DNA of 64,000 bases, taken from Flavobacteriales bacterium (lineage in GTDB: Bacteria > Bacteroidota > Bacteroidia > Flavobacteriales_F > PHOS-HE28). A model generated the notes under the pieces. It saw only the letters and a program-made list of their open reading frames with translations. It searched no databases and was not told the DNA's origin. The stretch is from contig JADJAA010000002.1 in NCBI GenBank assembly GCA_016704485.1, positions 310,001 through 374,000 on the forward strand. Reading direction: 5' to 3'. This document shows, piece after piece, positions 9,704 through 19,025 of the stretch. Within the stretch, counting starts at the first letter, position 1, and each line of letters starts with the position of its first letter. The position numbers and the translations under genes were made by a program.

Positions 9704-11785
9704 ATGCGACCGATCACCACTTTCTTGTTTCTTTCATGCGGACTGTTCTGTTATGGCCAGATATCAACAGCTCAGCCCCCTTTGAATTGGGGAAACGGAG
9801 ACGATGATAGGTCCACCATACCGAGTATTTCGCTTCATCCATTGGATGTACAGGCATTGGTGGATTCAGAAGACCTTGGCTCGGATGAACTGAAGTACGG
9901 CGTACAAAGGGTTCTTTCAGCGAATGTCGTGCAAGAAGGTGTCTGGACCCAATTGCCGAATGGCGATCGTTCATGCCGCTTACTTCTGCGAAGTCCGGGT
10001 GCGGCCATGCTAAGTGTTCAGTTCGATCAATGGGAACTGCCAGTAAGTGCGACTGTTCATTTGTACAACGAGGATCGGAATTTCTACATCGGTGGATTTA
10101 CAATGTCGAACCGGAACCCGGACGATGGTTCCATGGCCACAGCTGTGGTACCAGGCGATGCCGTGGTGATCGAGTATCGTGTGCCCGCTCAGTCTCCAAC
10201 TGGCGACTTGCACGTAGCAAGTATTACGCACGGGTACCGTGACCTGTTCAATTTCAGGGAAGCTGGCTATTTGCGGGACTACTGGCCAGGATATGCAAGC
10301 CACACGTGCAACATCAATGTGAACTGTCCACAAGCAGCGGCCTGGCAGGATCAGAAAAAGTCGGTTGCCATGTTCTTGCGTCCGGATGGTGGTGGATGTT
10401 CCGGTAATTTGATCAATGCCGTGCATGCTCCAGGTCGTCCGCTTTTCCATATGGCCAACCATTGTTATCAACCAACAACGAGCCAGTATGTGTTCTACTT
10501 CAATTATGAGGCCCCTGCTTGTGTTGGCGATACCGGCCAGACCGTGCAGACGCTCACTGGTGCATCGCTTTTGGCAATTGATTACTATGATGATTTTGCA
10601 TTGTTGAAACTTACCAACTCGCCGCAAGCCGCCGGATATGATGTTTATTATGCGGGTTGGGATCGATCGGGCGCTACACCACAAACGGGTACAGTGATCC
10701 ATCATCCAGCTTACGACGTGAAAAAGATCACATTCGATACGAATCCGCTGACTTCCTATTCTGCAGGTGGCACTCAACTATGGAGGAGCTATTGGAACCA
10801 AGGTATCGTTGAAGGCGTTTCCAGTGGCGGCCCATTGTTCGATCAGAACAAACGAATGGTCGGGCACATGAATGAAGGCGCGCAGGATTGTACCAATTCC
10901 ACAACATTGCCTACTGGATGTGCAAAGTTCAGTGCAAGTTGGGATGGTGTTTCTTCGGTCTCCAGACTGCGGGATTGGTTGGATTCCGCGAATACGGGTG
11001 TATCCACATTGAACGGTTTCGCTCCTCCGCTCTCGTCGCCCAGTGTAAAGGTTAGCCTCAGGGCCTTCCTGGAGGGGCCATTCAATACGACAAATGGCCT
11101 GATGAAGGCTGATCTACGAGCGAATGGAGTTGTGCCGCTTAACGAGCCATATTCAGGGTTAGGATACACACACACAGGCGGCGGCGGGGGAGAAACAACA
11201 TCTGCCTCGGTATTGTCCGTTTCGAATGCCAATGCGATCGTGGATTGGGTGGTGGTAGAGCTTCGTGCCAAGAATGATAGCGCTTTGGTCGTGGCCACAC
11301 GGAGTGCATTATTGCAGCGCGATGGAGATATTGTTAGTACGGACGGCACCTCTCCGGTAACGCTTAACATGCCATCGGATCAATACTATATAGCAGTGAG
11401 GCATCGAACGCACTTGGGTATCATGGCAGCGGGCCGTTATGCACTTTCCTCTACACCAACGAGCGTTGATCTTACCAATGGCACCGCAGCATTGTATGGA
11501 GGCAGTGCCGCAATAAAAATACTGAGTGGAAAACAGGTGATGTTTGCCGGTGATGTGAACGGAGACAACCAAATTGTCTACACGAACACGAACAATGATC
11601 GTGATCTTATACTGACCTTGATCGGTGGGGTCGTGCCTACCGCTACATTAAGCGGCTACCATGCGGAAGATGTTAATATGGACGGCGTAGTGAGCTATAC
11701 CGGTGTCAATAATGATCGGGATATCATTTTGATAAATATAGGGGGAATTACACCGACCAATGTACTGGACGGGTCAATTCCCTGA
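9704..11785 (+). CDS. Secreted trypsin-like (S1, lysyl-endopeptidase-like) serine protease with Ca-binding tail
   Basis: A 693-residue secreted protein with a signal peptide (about 1-19). The catalytic triad is visible: His near 253 in HMANHC, Asp near 297 in YDDFALL, and Ser near 374 in GVSSGGP. Cysteine placement (GGGCSGN) and overall layout recall lysyl endopeptidase/Achromobacter protease I relatives. An N-terminal region of about 200 residues precedes the protease domain; after it come a beta-rich segment and a tail with two DxNxDxxVxYxxxxNDRDxIL loops (GDVNGDNQIVY, DVNMDGVVSY), which resemble dockerin or thrombospondin-3 type calcium-binding motifs. No obvious T9SS sorting domain follows, so the mode of export past the periplasm is open. 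The 3' end overlaps the convergent terC-like gene by 12 bp. Confidence 0.85.
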   Translation: MRPITTFLFLSCGLFCYGQISTAQPPLNWGNGDDDRSTIPSISLHPLDVQALVDSEDLGSDELKYGVQRVLSANVVQEGVWTQLPNGDRSCRLLLRSPGAAMLSVQFDQWELPVSATVHLYNEDRNFYIGGFTMSNRNPDDGSMATAVVPGDAVVIEYRVPAQSPTGDLHVASITHGYRDLFNFREAGYLRDYWPGYASHTCNINVNCPQAAAWQDQKKSVAMFLRPDGGGCSGNLINAVHAPGRPLFHMANHCYQPTTSQYVFYFNYEAPACVGDTGQTVQTLTGASLLAIDYYDDFALLKLTNSPQAAGYDVYYAGWDRSGATPQTGTVIHHPAYDVKKITFDTNPLTSYSAGGTQLWRSYWNQGIVEGVSSGGPLFDQNKRMVGHMNEGAQDCTNSTTLPTGCAKFSASWDGVSSVSRLRDWLDSANTGVSTLNGFAPPLSSPSVKVSLRAFLEGPFNTTNGLMKADLRANGVVPLNEPYSGLGYTHTGGGGGETTSASVLSVSNANAIVDWVVVELRAKNDSALVVATRSALLQRDGDIVSTDGTSPVTLNMPSDQYYIAVRHRTHLGIMAAGRYALSSTPTSVDLTNGTAALYGGSAAIKILSGKQVMFAGDVNGDNQIVYTNTNNDRDLILTLIGGVVPTATLSGYHAEDVNMDGVVSYTGVNNDRDIILINIGGITPTNVLDGSIP

Positions 11786-12601
11786 ACCTTGTTCGCGCCC
11801 GTCGGATGCAATTTCGCGTTGTGCGTCCTCTGCCTCCTGATCGGCTCGCTCCTTCATTATTGTCTTATTTCTATTCTTCATCATTCTCAGGTTGAGCGTC
11901 TCCACAAGTACGGAGAATCCCATGGCGAAATAGATATAATTCTTATTGATATGTTCGCCCATGCCCTCGATCAATAGTGCTACACCGATCATTAGCAGGA
12001 ATGCCAAGGCCAAGACCTTTACAGTAGGGTTATCCTCTACAAAGTCACTGATCGTGGTTGCTGCTACCATCATGACGACCACGGCAATGATGACCGCTAG
12101 GACCATGATGACGATCTCATTGCTCATACCCACGGCAGTGATCACGGAGTCCAACGAGAATACAATGTCCACCACCACGATCTGCGAGATCACCATGGCC
12201 ATACCTCTTTTTTTGATGTTGGACAGTGGATCTTCATCGTGTCCAGTGACCTTGGAATGTACTTCCACAGTGGCTTTGTAGATCAGGAACAGTCCTCCTA
12301 GGATCAGTACCAGGTCGCGTCCGCTGAAGTCATGTCCGAATAATGTGAACAACGTTTCATTCAGCCCCATTACCCAGCTTAAGGATAGCAGCAGCAGAAC
12401 GCGGGTGATCATGGCCAACGCGAGACCGATCTGCCGAGCCTTGCGCTGTTCAACACGTGTGGATAACGTATTACTGATTATCGAAATGAAGATGATGTTA
12501 TCGATCCCCAGCACGATCTCCAACACCGTAAGGGTGAAAAGAGCTATCAATCCATGCGATGTTAACAGAACGGCAAAATCCAAAGAAGTAAAGTCGATCA
12601 T
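11774..12601 (-). CDS. TerC-family integral membrane protein
   Basis: A 275-residue polytopic inner-membrane protein with about seven hydrophobic helices. TerC hallmarks are visible: LEIVLGIDNIIFIS in the first helix pair and VVDIVFSLDSVITAVGM later, with the paired Asp residues thought to coordinate metal ions. TerC/Alx/YjbE relatives are implicated in manganese efflux or metal loading of exported enzymes; tellurite resistance itself should not be assumed. The C-terminal ~35 residues are charged and cytosolic. A TATTTTCG box (12630-12637, minus strand) about 30 bases upstream is a near match to the -7 promoter element. It is convergent with the protease gene, sharing 12 bp. Confidence 0.9.
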   Translation of the reverse strand: MIDFTSLDFAVLLTSHGLIALFTLTVLEIVLGIDNIIFISIISNTLSTRVEQRKARQIGLALAMITRVLLLLSLSWVMGLNETLFTLFGHDFSGRDLVLILGGLFLIYKATVEVHSKVTGHDEDPLSNIKKRGMAMVISQIVVVDIVFSLDSVITAVGMSNEIVIMVLAVIIAVVVMMVAATTISDFVEDNPTVKVLALAFLLMIGVALLIEGMGEHINKNYIYFAMGFSVLVETLNLRMMKNRNKTIMKERADQEAEDAQREIASDGREQGSGN

Positions 12602-12787
12602 TGATTGTTAAGAGCTGCGATTTCGGGTGCGAAAATACGCGTACCGGATATCAAAAGATCCAACCTGACTGATGAAAATGGATCTTGCACAACCTCTCAA
12701 AGTGTGAACAGGTCACGGTACTCGTGCGCACACCTCCTATTTAGCCTTTCGCGATGACGATCCGAATGGTTGGATAATTAATTCGGT

Positions 12788-14302
12788 TCATTGTGGACCC
12801 GTGGCCATTGTTACAATGGTTTCGTTCCGGTTCACCGGGTTCAACCAATGAACAACACGATCCACCAGGCCCGGTTCCGATCGCCCGATCTCGTGCAAAG
12901 GCCCCATTGCTTCAGTTACCCTAGCAATGCGGTTATTGATATCCTCTTCCCCGAAGAATAGAATGATCTCCGGTTTCTCGTTCAAAGGGTAATCATCTAG
13001 AACAACCGCAAGATCTGCGGTCGGGTCTGTCCAAGGCAACACATTTGTATCCCATTGTCCCAAATAGAATAGCGGTGGCATAGGTGCTTCCTTCCCGTAG
13101 GTGTCTTCGATGACGATTCCTTTCAACGGCCGATGATCACGGAGTGAGTAAAGTGCTTCAACACGGGAGCGCTTACTGTAGGTAAAACACAATACGACCA
13201 GGATCACAAAGTTCAATGAATGTATCCATAGTACATGGCCACGCCACAAACCTGCCTTGTTCTGCCACCATTTCGATGTTGCGAGATACTGTTCCCAGCT
13301 AACATGACCAACTACGAAGAACAAAGGGATTATAGGCAGAAGGAAACGTTCTTGTTTATTCGGAAAATAGGAATGGATAGCAATGAAAAGCAGCATTGGA
13401 AGCCAAAGCAAAAGGGGAGCGGTTCGCCGAACGAAACCGAACAACACCGCCAGCCCCAGGAATGGCAGGTAAATGCCTGCGAGCAAAAGGAGGTAATTGT
13501 ACCAAGGAAGCACGCCATAGGTTGTCGTGTTGTAAAGGTTGTACAGCACGTACTCCGTTATCTCCGCGAAAGGTATACCCCACAGGATGATATCGATCAT
13601 GCCTTGTAATGCCACTATGGGACCCAGAATTCCGATTCCGTAATAGATGGTGTGCTTCCACTTTTTTTGCAAGAGGAATGCCAGTCCAGGACCAATGGCA
13701 AAGAATAGGGTCTGGAACCTCACATTAATTGCAAGTCCTATCCATATGCCTGCTATCAGTGCATCTTTCAATCCGATCTCATTCTTGTTGCGTACCAAGT
13801 GATATGCTCCTAACATGAGGAATGGGATGCAGGCGACCTCCACAAGGTTCCTTACCGCTAGGAAAGGCATGAAATAGAACAGTGCTAAAAAGAGTCCGGT
13901 CCGCCAAGCGATCTCGGCGTTGGACAGACGCAGGGCTATTCTATACCCGACACGTACTACGACCAAACTCCAAATTGCGAGCAAAATGCGCACAGCGATC
14001 ATCATCGATTTCGGATCGGAAACGCCTATGGTCTTCAGAATGTAGAAGAACAGATAATGTAGACCAACGAAGAAAAAACTATGTCCGCTCGGTCTGGGAG
14101 AATCACCTTGGTTCCAGGGAAGCCAATTGTTGTAATCCGCACCATCCACCCAGGACCCAGCCGCTTCAATAACAAGGAAATGGTCATCGTGAGCGAAGTA
14201 TCCTTCACTGAAAAAAGCAGCGATCAACCGGGGAACAAAGGCGATCACAGTAAGTGCTCGCAACGGATCTTTCCTACACCAATGCTTAAAGGATCCCCAC
14301 AT
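12788..14302 (-). CDS. GT22/Alg9-like mannosyltransferase family membrane protein
   Basis: A 504-residue polytopic membrane protein with about ten predicted helices. The first luminal/periplasmic loop carries FAHDDHF, an acidic pair of the kind used by GT-C glycosyltransferases, and a later loop has PNKQERFLLPIIPLF, matching the conserved H/N-K-x-x-RF-x-x-P motif of the Alg9/PIG-B (GT22) family. It probably transfers a sugar from a polyprenyl-phosphate donor to a surface glycan or lipid. A longer frame reaches 14464 but overlaps the divergent PAP2 gene and lacks homologous features, so the start at 14302 is preferred; a TAGTTTCG box lies at 14308-14315 on the minus strand. Donor and acceptor are unknown. 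Confidence 0.75.
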   Translation of the reverse strand: MWGSFKHWCRKDPLRALTVIAFVPRLIAAFFSEGYFAHDDHFLVIEAAGSWVDGADYNNWLPWNQGDSPRPSGHSFFFVGLHYLFFYILKTIGVSDPKSMMIAVRILLAIWSLVVVRVGYRIALRLSNAEIAWRTGLFLALFYFMPFLAVRNLVEVACIPFLMLGAYHLVRNKNEIGLKDALIAGIWIGLAINVRFQTLFFAIGPGLAFLLQKKWKHTIYYGIGILGPIVALQGMIDIILWGIPFAEITEYVLYNLYNTTTYGVLPWYNYLLLLAGIYLPFLGLAVLFGFVRRTAPLLLWLPMLLFIAIHSYFPNKQERFLLPIIPLFFVVGHVSWEQYLATSKWWQNKAGLWRGHVLWIHSLNFVILVVLCFTYSKRSRVEALYSLRDHRPLKGIVIEDTYGKEAPMPPLFYLGQWDTNVLPWTDPTADLAVVLDDYPLNEKPEIILFFGEEDINNRIARVTEAMGPLHEIGRSEPGLVDRVVHWLNPVNRNETIVTMATGPQ

Positions 14303-14360
14303 CACCGCGAAACTAGTGTGAACAAGGTTACTTTCGGAACCGCCGTAAATAAGTGGTCCA

Positions 14361-14978
14361 ATGGTGAAGCGCAGAGAATTAAGTTCCAGAGGAGTTATTG
14401 GAACATTGATAGCAGCGGCAGCAATGATCGCAGCATTGCCCGTTGTGTTCGATCTGATGCTCACCCGTCCAGGGATAATACCCTTTGAACCGTTCTTGGA
14501 CTACTTGCCGCGCAAGGACTTGTCCACGCTGATCTTTGGTGTCTTGTACAGCGCAGCGGTATTGGCAATGATCATAACCTTGAAAGATCCAGTTCGGCTC
14601 TTGCGTGGTTTTCAAGCTTACATCATGCTCATTACACTCCGCATGATCTGCATGATCCTGGTGCCATTGGTACCACCTATCGATCTGGTAACGCTGCAAG
14701 ATCCATTCGCCCAGCTCTTTTATCCTTCTGACGTACCATTCGAGAAAGATCTTTTCTTCAGTGGACATACTGCGACCGCATTCCTTTTGTTCTTGGTGGT
14801 TCCGGGTCGGAATTGGCGAACCTTGTTCATGGCCGTAACGGTTTTCGTAGGGATAGGTGTTCTGGTCCAACATGTGCATTGGACAGTGGATGTTATTGCA
14901 GCACCTATTGCGGCTTGGCTGTCATGGCGTGCAAGTGCACTTACGTTAAAATGGTCAACGAAAATCAGCCCAACCTGA
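14361..14978 (+). CDS. PAP2_C-type (sphingomyelin-synthase-related) phosphatase-like membrane protein
   Basis: A 205-residue protein with about six membrane helices. FFSGHTATAF and HVHWTVDVIAAP are the two conserved blocks of the PAP2_C/sphingomyelin synthase-like branch, with the catalytic His-His-Asp arrangement split across them. It likely acts on a lipid phosphate or phospholipid headgroup at the outer face of the inner membrane. It is divergent from the GT22-like gene, with only 58 bp between the two preferred starts, so a role in the same glycolipid or undecaprenyl-phosphate cycle is plausible but inferred. Substrate unknown. Confidence 0.78.
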   Translation: MVKRRELSSRGVIGTLIAAAAMIAALPVVFDLMLTRPGIIPFEPFLDYLPRKDLSTLIFGVLYSAAVLAMIITLKDPVRLLRGFQAYIMLITLRMICMILVPLVPPIDLVTLQDPFAQLFYPSDVPFEKDLFFSGHTATAFLLFLVVPGRNWRTLFMAVTVFVGIGVLVQHVHWTVDVIAAPIAAWLSWRASALTLKWSTKISPT

Positions 14979-14984
14979 ATTCCG

Positions 14985-15779
14985 TCACTTCAGTTTTTTC
15001 AAATAGATGCCACTGGCAATTCGCTCAACAAGCCCTTCTGGCATTAGGCCCATTGCGAATACGGTGATGCGGTTCATCAGACCAGGAACCACCTCGGCCT
15101 TTCCAGCGAACATGGCATTTAACGCAGCTTTTGCAATTGGCTCAGGAGGGTGCCCGAATTTCTTCGCAAGTTCGTCCAGCGCTTGCATGCCGGCCCTTTC
15201 GGTGAATCCTGTGATCACACTACCCGGGCACACGCAGCAGACCTTGATGCCGGTTGCGTCCAGTTCCATTCTCAAGGATCGCGACCACCGTAGAATAAAG
15301 GATTTACTACCGCTGTAGGTACTTAACGTAGCCATCGCATTGTACCCCGCCATGCTTCCAATATTCAGAATATAGGCGCACTTGGTTTGCTTGAGATGGG
15401 GGATAAGCAAATGCGTTAATTCCACCGGGACCGTCATGTTCAGCTTCATCATACGGAGATGGTCAGCAAGCGGTTTTTCTGCGAATCGCCCCCAAATAGC
15501 TTCGCCAGCGTTGTTCACCACAATGTCCAATTGAACACCGGAAGAGATCACGTCAGCAGCTAATTTCGATATAGCATCCGGTGCGGTGAGGTCGGCTTCA
15601 ACGATACGCACGCGTCCACCGTTCAGAGCTCTGCATGCAGCGGCCGTTTCTTCCAGCTTGACCCGTGTACGCGCAACAGCTATGATGCCATAACCTCGTT
15701 CAGCTATTTGCAAAGCAATTGCTCGTCCCAATCCCTGACTTGCACCGGTTATCAATGCGTATCCTTTCTCCATCAACAC
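14985..15779 (-). CDS. Short-chain dehydrogenase/reductase (classical SDR)
   Basis: A 264-residue Rossmann-fold NAD(P)-dependent oxidoreductase. Visible motifs: TGASQGLG for cofactor binding, NNAGEAIWG, the catalytic Ser in NIGSMAG and the Tyr/Lys of YSGSK, then CPGSV. Arg residues after beta-2 (VARTRVKLEE) suggest NADP preference. Substrate specificity cannot be read from sequence; the C-terminal end is similar to DltE/YqjQ-type SDRs. It lies 8 bp downstream of the PhyH-type dioxygenase gene on the same strand, so the two are probably co-transcribed and might act on one substrate. Two start codons (15779, 15773) are equally possible. Confidence 0.9.
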   Translation of the reverse strand: MLMEKGYALITGASQGLGRAIALQIAERGYGIIAVARTRVKLEETAAACRALNGGRVRIVEADLTAPDAISKLAADVISSGVQLDIVVNNAGEAIWGRFAEKPLADHLRMMKLNMTVPVELTHLLIPHLKQTKCAYILNIGSMAGYNAMATLSTYSGSKSFILRWSRSLRMELDATGIKVCCVCPGSVITGFTERAGMQALDELAKKFGHPPEPIAKAALNAMFAGKAEVVPGLMNRITVFAMGLMPEGLVERIASGIYLKKLK

Positions 15780-15787
15780 CTACGGCC

Positions 15788-16597
15788 TCACTTAACAAAT
15801 CCTTGGAACCGATGATAGAACGGAGTTTTGCTATTCGCTGTTTTCAGTTGGAATTCCCCTGAAATGATCGGTATATACATCACTCGCCTGCGGCTTGCTT
15901 CACCGATCAAGGAGGAACGTTGAACCCTGTGCCAAGCGCGACCATCGTGTACCGTAAGATCGCCAGCCTTAATGTCGAAAGCCACTTCACGTGGGTCCGG
16001 TCTGTTGTCCAGGAACTGCACCTTGCGGAATAGGATGCCGGACTTACGTTGCTTATGTGTTCCGGGTAAAATACGTAATCCTCCATTCCGTGGATCCTGA
16101 TCATCCAAGTGGATACCAACGTTCAACATGGGGTACATTTTCTTACCGAGAAAGAGATCACGAACAGAGTCGGTATGCCAACCCATTTGTGTGAAGTTGC
16201 TTTCAGAGGAATTTACATAATGATTGATCACCAAGCCATCCTTCTCGTGCGTTCCGAAGCGTGCTTTTTCATCGTAGAGGTTCAGAAGCAAATTCAATCG
16301 AGGATCGTTCATCAATTCCTCGAGTACAGGGTGGTATTGCGATGCGAAACAAAAACGCTGTACGATCGGAGTGCCGTCAACGTCACGTCCGAACTTGATC
16401 GGTGTACCGTTCAATACTTTCAGGTCCTGTTGCACCCAACTTCGGCTTAATTCATTTATCGCGGTCCGTATGGCTTCAACTGCATGAATGTCCAAGAAAT
16501 TCCGGAAGTGCAGAAAACCGTTCTTTTCAAAGGATTGCTTCAGATCAGGCGATATGCCTTTGGAGAATTCAGTACTTACTTCGCTTTTAGGCGCCAT
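15788..16597 (-). CDS. Phytanoyl-CoA dioxygenase (PhyH) family protein
   Basis: A 269-residue Fe(II)/2-oxoglutarate-dependent oxygenase. The proximal facial triad is visible as WHTDSVRD (His-x-Asp), with a distal His and the 2-oxoglutarate-binding Arg probably in HDGRAWHRVQR. PhyH relatives hydroxylate or halogenate diverse small molecules, so the true substrate is open. It is the first gene of a likely two-gene unit with the SDR, which suggests sequential hydroxylation and oxidation, an inference from spacing only. Confidence 0.85.
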   Translation of the reverse strand: MAPKSEVSTEFSKGISPDLKQSFEKNGFLHFRNFLDIHAVEAIRTAINELSRSWVQQDLKVLNGTPIKFGRDVDGTPIVQRFCFASQYHPVLEELMNDPRLNLLLNLYDEKARFGTHEKDGLVINHYVNSSESNFTQMGWHTDSVRDLFLGKKMYPMLNVGIHLDDQDPRNGGLRILPGTHKQRKSGILFRKVQFLDNRPDPREVAFDIKAGDLTVHDGRAWHRVQRSSLIGEASRRRVMYIPIISGEFQLKTANSKTPFYHRFQGFVK

Positions 16598-16726
16598 CGT
16601 GAAGCCCTTGAATTGGGTTGCGAAAAATACTGAACTTCCGGATAGCCCCGAAATAATAGAGGCATGTTATGGACAATTGTGATGAACAGTGGGTTGGTTC
16701 ATTACTTTGGCGCCCTTACTTTTCCA

Positions 16727-17599
16727 ATGAACATCGTAGTATTATCCCGGGATACCAAATTGTATTCTACCAAACGATTGGTGGAGGCTTGTGAAATACG
16801 CGGCCACAACGTGCGCGTGATAAATCATATAAAGTGTGATATTTTCATCGAAAAGAAGAACCCACAGATCATTTATGGTGGTGAGTCCATCACGGATGTG
16901 GACGCAGTTATCCCACGAATTGGTGCAAGTGTTACGTTCTATGGCACTGCGGTGGTCCGACAGTTCGAAATGATGAAAGTTTTTACCACCATTGAGAGCC
17001 AAGCATTGGTCCGCAGCCGGGACAAGCTTCGCAGCATGCAGATCCTTACGCGCAGCGGAGTAGGCATTCCCAAGACCGTCTTTACCAATTACAGCAAAGA
17101 TGTAGGCAGCGTGGTCGATAGCGTGGGTGGTGCGCCGTGTATCATCAAATTGTTGGAAGGTACCCAAGGATTGGGCGTAGTGCTGGCCGAGACCAAGAAA
17201 AGTGCAGTCGCCGTTTGCGAAGCGTTCAATAGCTTGAAGGCCCGTGTCATCGTGCAGGAATTCATCAAGGAAAGCAAAGGCGTGGACATCCGCGCTTTCG
17301 TAGTGGATGGTAGGGTAGTTGGAGCGATGAAGCGTACGGGCAAGGAAGGTGAGTTCCGTAGCAACCTGCACCGTGGCGGTACTGCGGAATTGATCGAACT
17401 ATCGCACGAAGAAGAAGTGTCTGCCATAAAAGCCGTAAAGGCTTTGGGCCTGCACGTAGCCGGCGTGGACATGCTTCAAAGCGATCGGGGTCCCTTGGTA
17501 TTGGAAGTGAATAGTAGCCCCGGTCTGGAAGGCATCGAAAAGGCCACTGGCCAAGATATTGCTGGCGAGATCGTGAAGTTCATTGAGCGGCATACTTAG
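16727..17599 (+). CDS. rimK: RimK-family ATP-grasp ligase
   Basis: A 290-residue ATP-grasp enzyme. In E. coli, RimK adds glutamate residues to the C terminus of ribosomal protein S6 and can make free poly-alpha-glutamate. The N-terminal domain (MNIVVLSRD...KLYSTKRL, IPRIGASVT) and ATP-grasp core (IIKLLEGTQGLGVVLAE, DIRAFVVDGRVVGAMKR, RSNLHRGG, LEVNSSPGLEGIE) match RimK closely and contain the Mg/ATP ligands. The start at 16727 matches the family N terminus; the longer frame adds 21 unrelated residues. It faces a RimB-like retropepsin-fold protease gene across 194 bp, a pairing that echoes rimABK operons in pseudomonads. S6 modification is the default expectation but is not proven here. Confidence 0.93.
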   Translation: MNIVVLSRDTKLYSTKRLVEACEIRGHNVRVINHIKCDIFIEKKNPQIIYGGESITDVDAVIPRIGASVTFYGTAVVRQFEMMKVFTTIESQALVRSRDKLRSMQILTRSGVGIPKTVFTNYSKDVGSVVDSVGGAPCIIKLLEGTQGLGVVLAETKKSAVAVCEAFNSLKARVIVQEFIKESKGVDIRAFVVDGRVVGAMKRTGKEGEFRSNLHRGGTAELIELSHEEEVSAIKAVKALGLHVAGVDMLQSDRGPLVLEVNSSPGLEGIEKATGQDIAGEIVKFIERHT

Positions 17600-17793
17600 A
17601 CATGGCTTGAACTTCGGTTGTAGCGCGAATTGAGCTTCGCTTAATGCAGAACAGCGGCTTGCAACCTTGTTCCGCCCCCAAACATATCTGATTCCGTGTG
17701 GGGGTTGAAGGAATTCAACATTGATCACCACTCGCGTCCTTCTGGGTGGATCCGCGATCGAATAGCTCGAATATCGCGGTTTGGTTGGAACCC

Positions 17794-18213
17794 TTACCCC
17801 AATAAGAACCGTTCTCCTACATCCACGACGAATCTGCCGCGCAGGAATTTTCGGCCAAGTAGCACTTGGAACTTCATATCGCTCCTGTCGAACAGCGTGA
17901 ACTGCGTGCGCACTGCATGATCGTTCAATTGAACAACGGTGCTGATCAGGTAGCGATTACTGATGGAACCATTGCTGCTCTTCACTTTTACCCGTTTATA
18001 GCGTGAAAAGATCATCTTTTTACGAACGCCACCCATTTGAAATGTCACCACCAACTTCCGTTCGCCGTTCACGGTGCGGATCCCCAGGTTCTGATAGTGT
18101 AAAGCACTGCGATAAGCACCGGTATCGATCTTGGCAATTACACGTGGAACGCCAAGGTCGGTAAGAGCGATATGCTCAAGTCTGCCTATGGTGATCTTTT
18201 GTGCTAATACCAT
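17794..18213 (-). CDS. RimB-like ATP-dependent zinc protease family protein (retropepsin-like fold)
   Basis: A 139-residue protein of the family called 'ATP-dependent zinc protease' (PF05618), which has a retropepsin-like fold. The aspartyl-protease style motif AKIDTGAYRSALH is clear, and the C-terminal FQVLLGRKFLRGRFVVDV block is typical. In Pseudomonas the relative RimB is reported to act with RimK in turning over S6 glutamate tails. Convergent placement 194 bp from rimK supports a functional tie here. The family name is historical; neither ATP use nor zinc use is visible in the sequence. Length is normal for the short form without a signal peptide. Confidence 0.82.
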   Translation of the reverse strand: MVLAQKITIGRLEHIALTDLGVPRVIAKIDTGAYRSALHYQNLGIRTVNGERKLVVTFQMGGVRKKMIFSRYKRVKVKSSNGSISNRYLISTVVQLNDHAVRTQFTLFDRSDMKFQVLLGRKFLRGRFVVDVGERFLLG

Positions 18214-18532
18214 TTGGATCTAGAGATTCGTCCCAAGATGCGATACTGACTGCCGAAGGCACGTGTTAATTTTTGATCAGGCGATTCAAAAAATATTTGC
18301 ATAGCCATAGCTACGGAACTATTTTTTGAAGAAGCATGGGCGGAAAAGAGCGAGCAGATCAGAAGGATCTCTATTTCCAAATGGTATAACATGTTCGGCG
18401 CAAACGTACCCTCATAGTGCTTTACTGGAGCGGCAATTCATGGTAGATTGCCAACAGGTCCGGTTTGAACACATGACGATCAGCATGGTATGATCCTTGC
18501 TTATACCGATATTTGCAACAACCCAATTGAAA
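18214..18532. other. Intergenic region between RimB-like and DUF4920 genes
   Basis: A 319-bp divergent gap. A 62-codon minus-strand frame (18204-18392) overlaps the RimB-like start and has no family features. I see no RNA gene, repeat or convincing promoter here; it presumably carries the two divergent promoters. Confidence 0.4.
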
Positions 18533-19024
18533 ATGAACCGGATCATACTACTCACAGTAACCGCATTATTAGCGGTCGTATGCACGACTTCGCCTGAACT
18601 TAAAGCGCAGGATAGGACTGAACAGGTCGCAATGAAGAGCTTCGGCGATGCCATCACCCCCGATGGAGCGATTACCACCGAAGACCTTTTGAAGGCAATG
18701 ACAACAACGGATTCACTTGCGACCAAAGTGCAATGTGAAGTGATCACCAGCTGCACCAAGAAAGGCTGTTGGATGGATGTGATGTTGAAGGACGGTGAGG
18801 TGATGAAGGTCCGCTTCAAGGATTATGGCTTCTTTGTTCCTACATCCGGGCTGGAAGGAAAGCATGCAATTATGCAGGGGTATGCAAAGAAGGAAACCAC
18901 CGATGTGGCCACTTTGCAGCATTATGCAGAAGATGCAGGAAAGAGCGAAGAAGAGATCGCGAAGATCACGGAACCCGAAACCAGTTTGATGTTCTTGGCC
19001 AACGGTGTGCTGATCGCGGAATAA
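18533..19024 (+). CDS. Secreted DUF4920 protein
   Basis: A 163-residue exported protein. The start at 18533 gives a typical signal peptide (RIILLTVTALLAVVCT), while the upstream in-frame ATG adds 12 residues. The core FGDAI...CEVITSCTKKGCWMDVML...VRFKDYGFFVP, with two or three conserved cysteines, is the Bacteroidota DUF4920 signature, a small OB-like periplasmic domain of unknown function with a possible metal or redox role for the CxxxGCW motif. It is followed after one base by the PAP2 gene, so the two form a unit. Confidence 0.85.
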   Translation: MNRIILLTVTALLAVVCTTSPELKAQDRTEQVAMKSFGDAITPDGAITTEDLLKAMTTTDSLATKVQCEVITSCTKKGCWMDVMLKDGEVMKVRFKDYGFFVPTSGLEGKHAIMQGYAKKETTDVATLQHYAEDAGKSEEEIAKITEPETSLMFLANGVLIAE

Positions 19025-19025
19025 G

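Noticed and set aside
13235..13609. 124-codon + strand frame inside the GT22 gene
   Set aside because: Antisense to a clear membrane glycosyltransferase; composition is typical of a shadow frame.
18204..18392. 62-codon minus-strand frame in the rimB-DUF4920 gap
   Set aside because: Overlaps the RimB-like start, no conserved features, and low-complexity hydrophobic start only.
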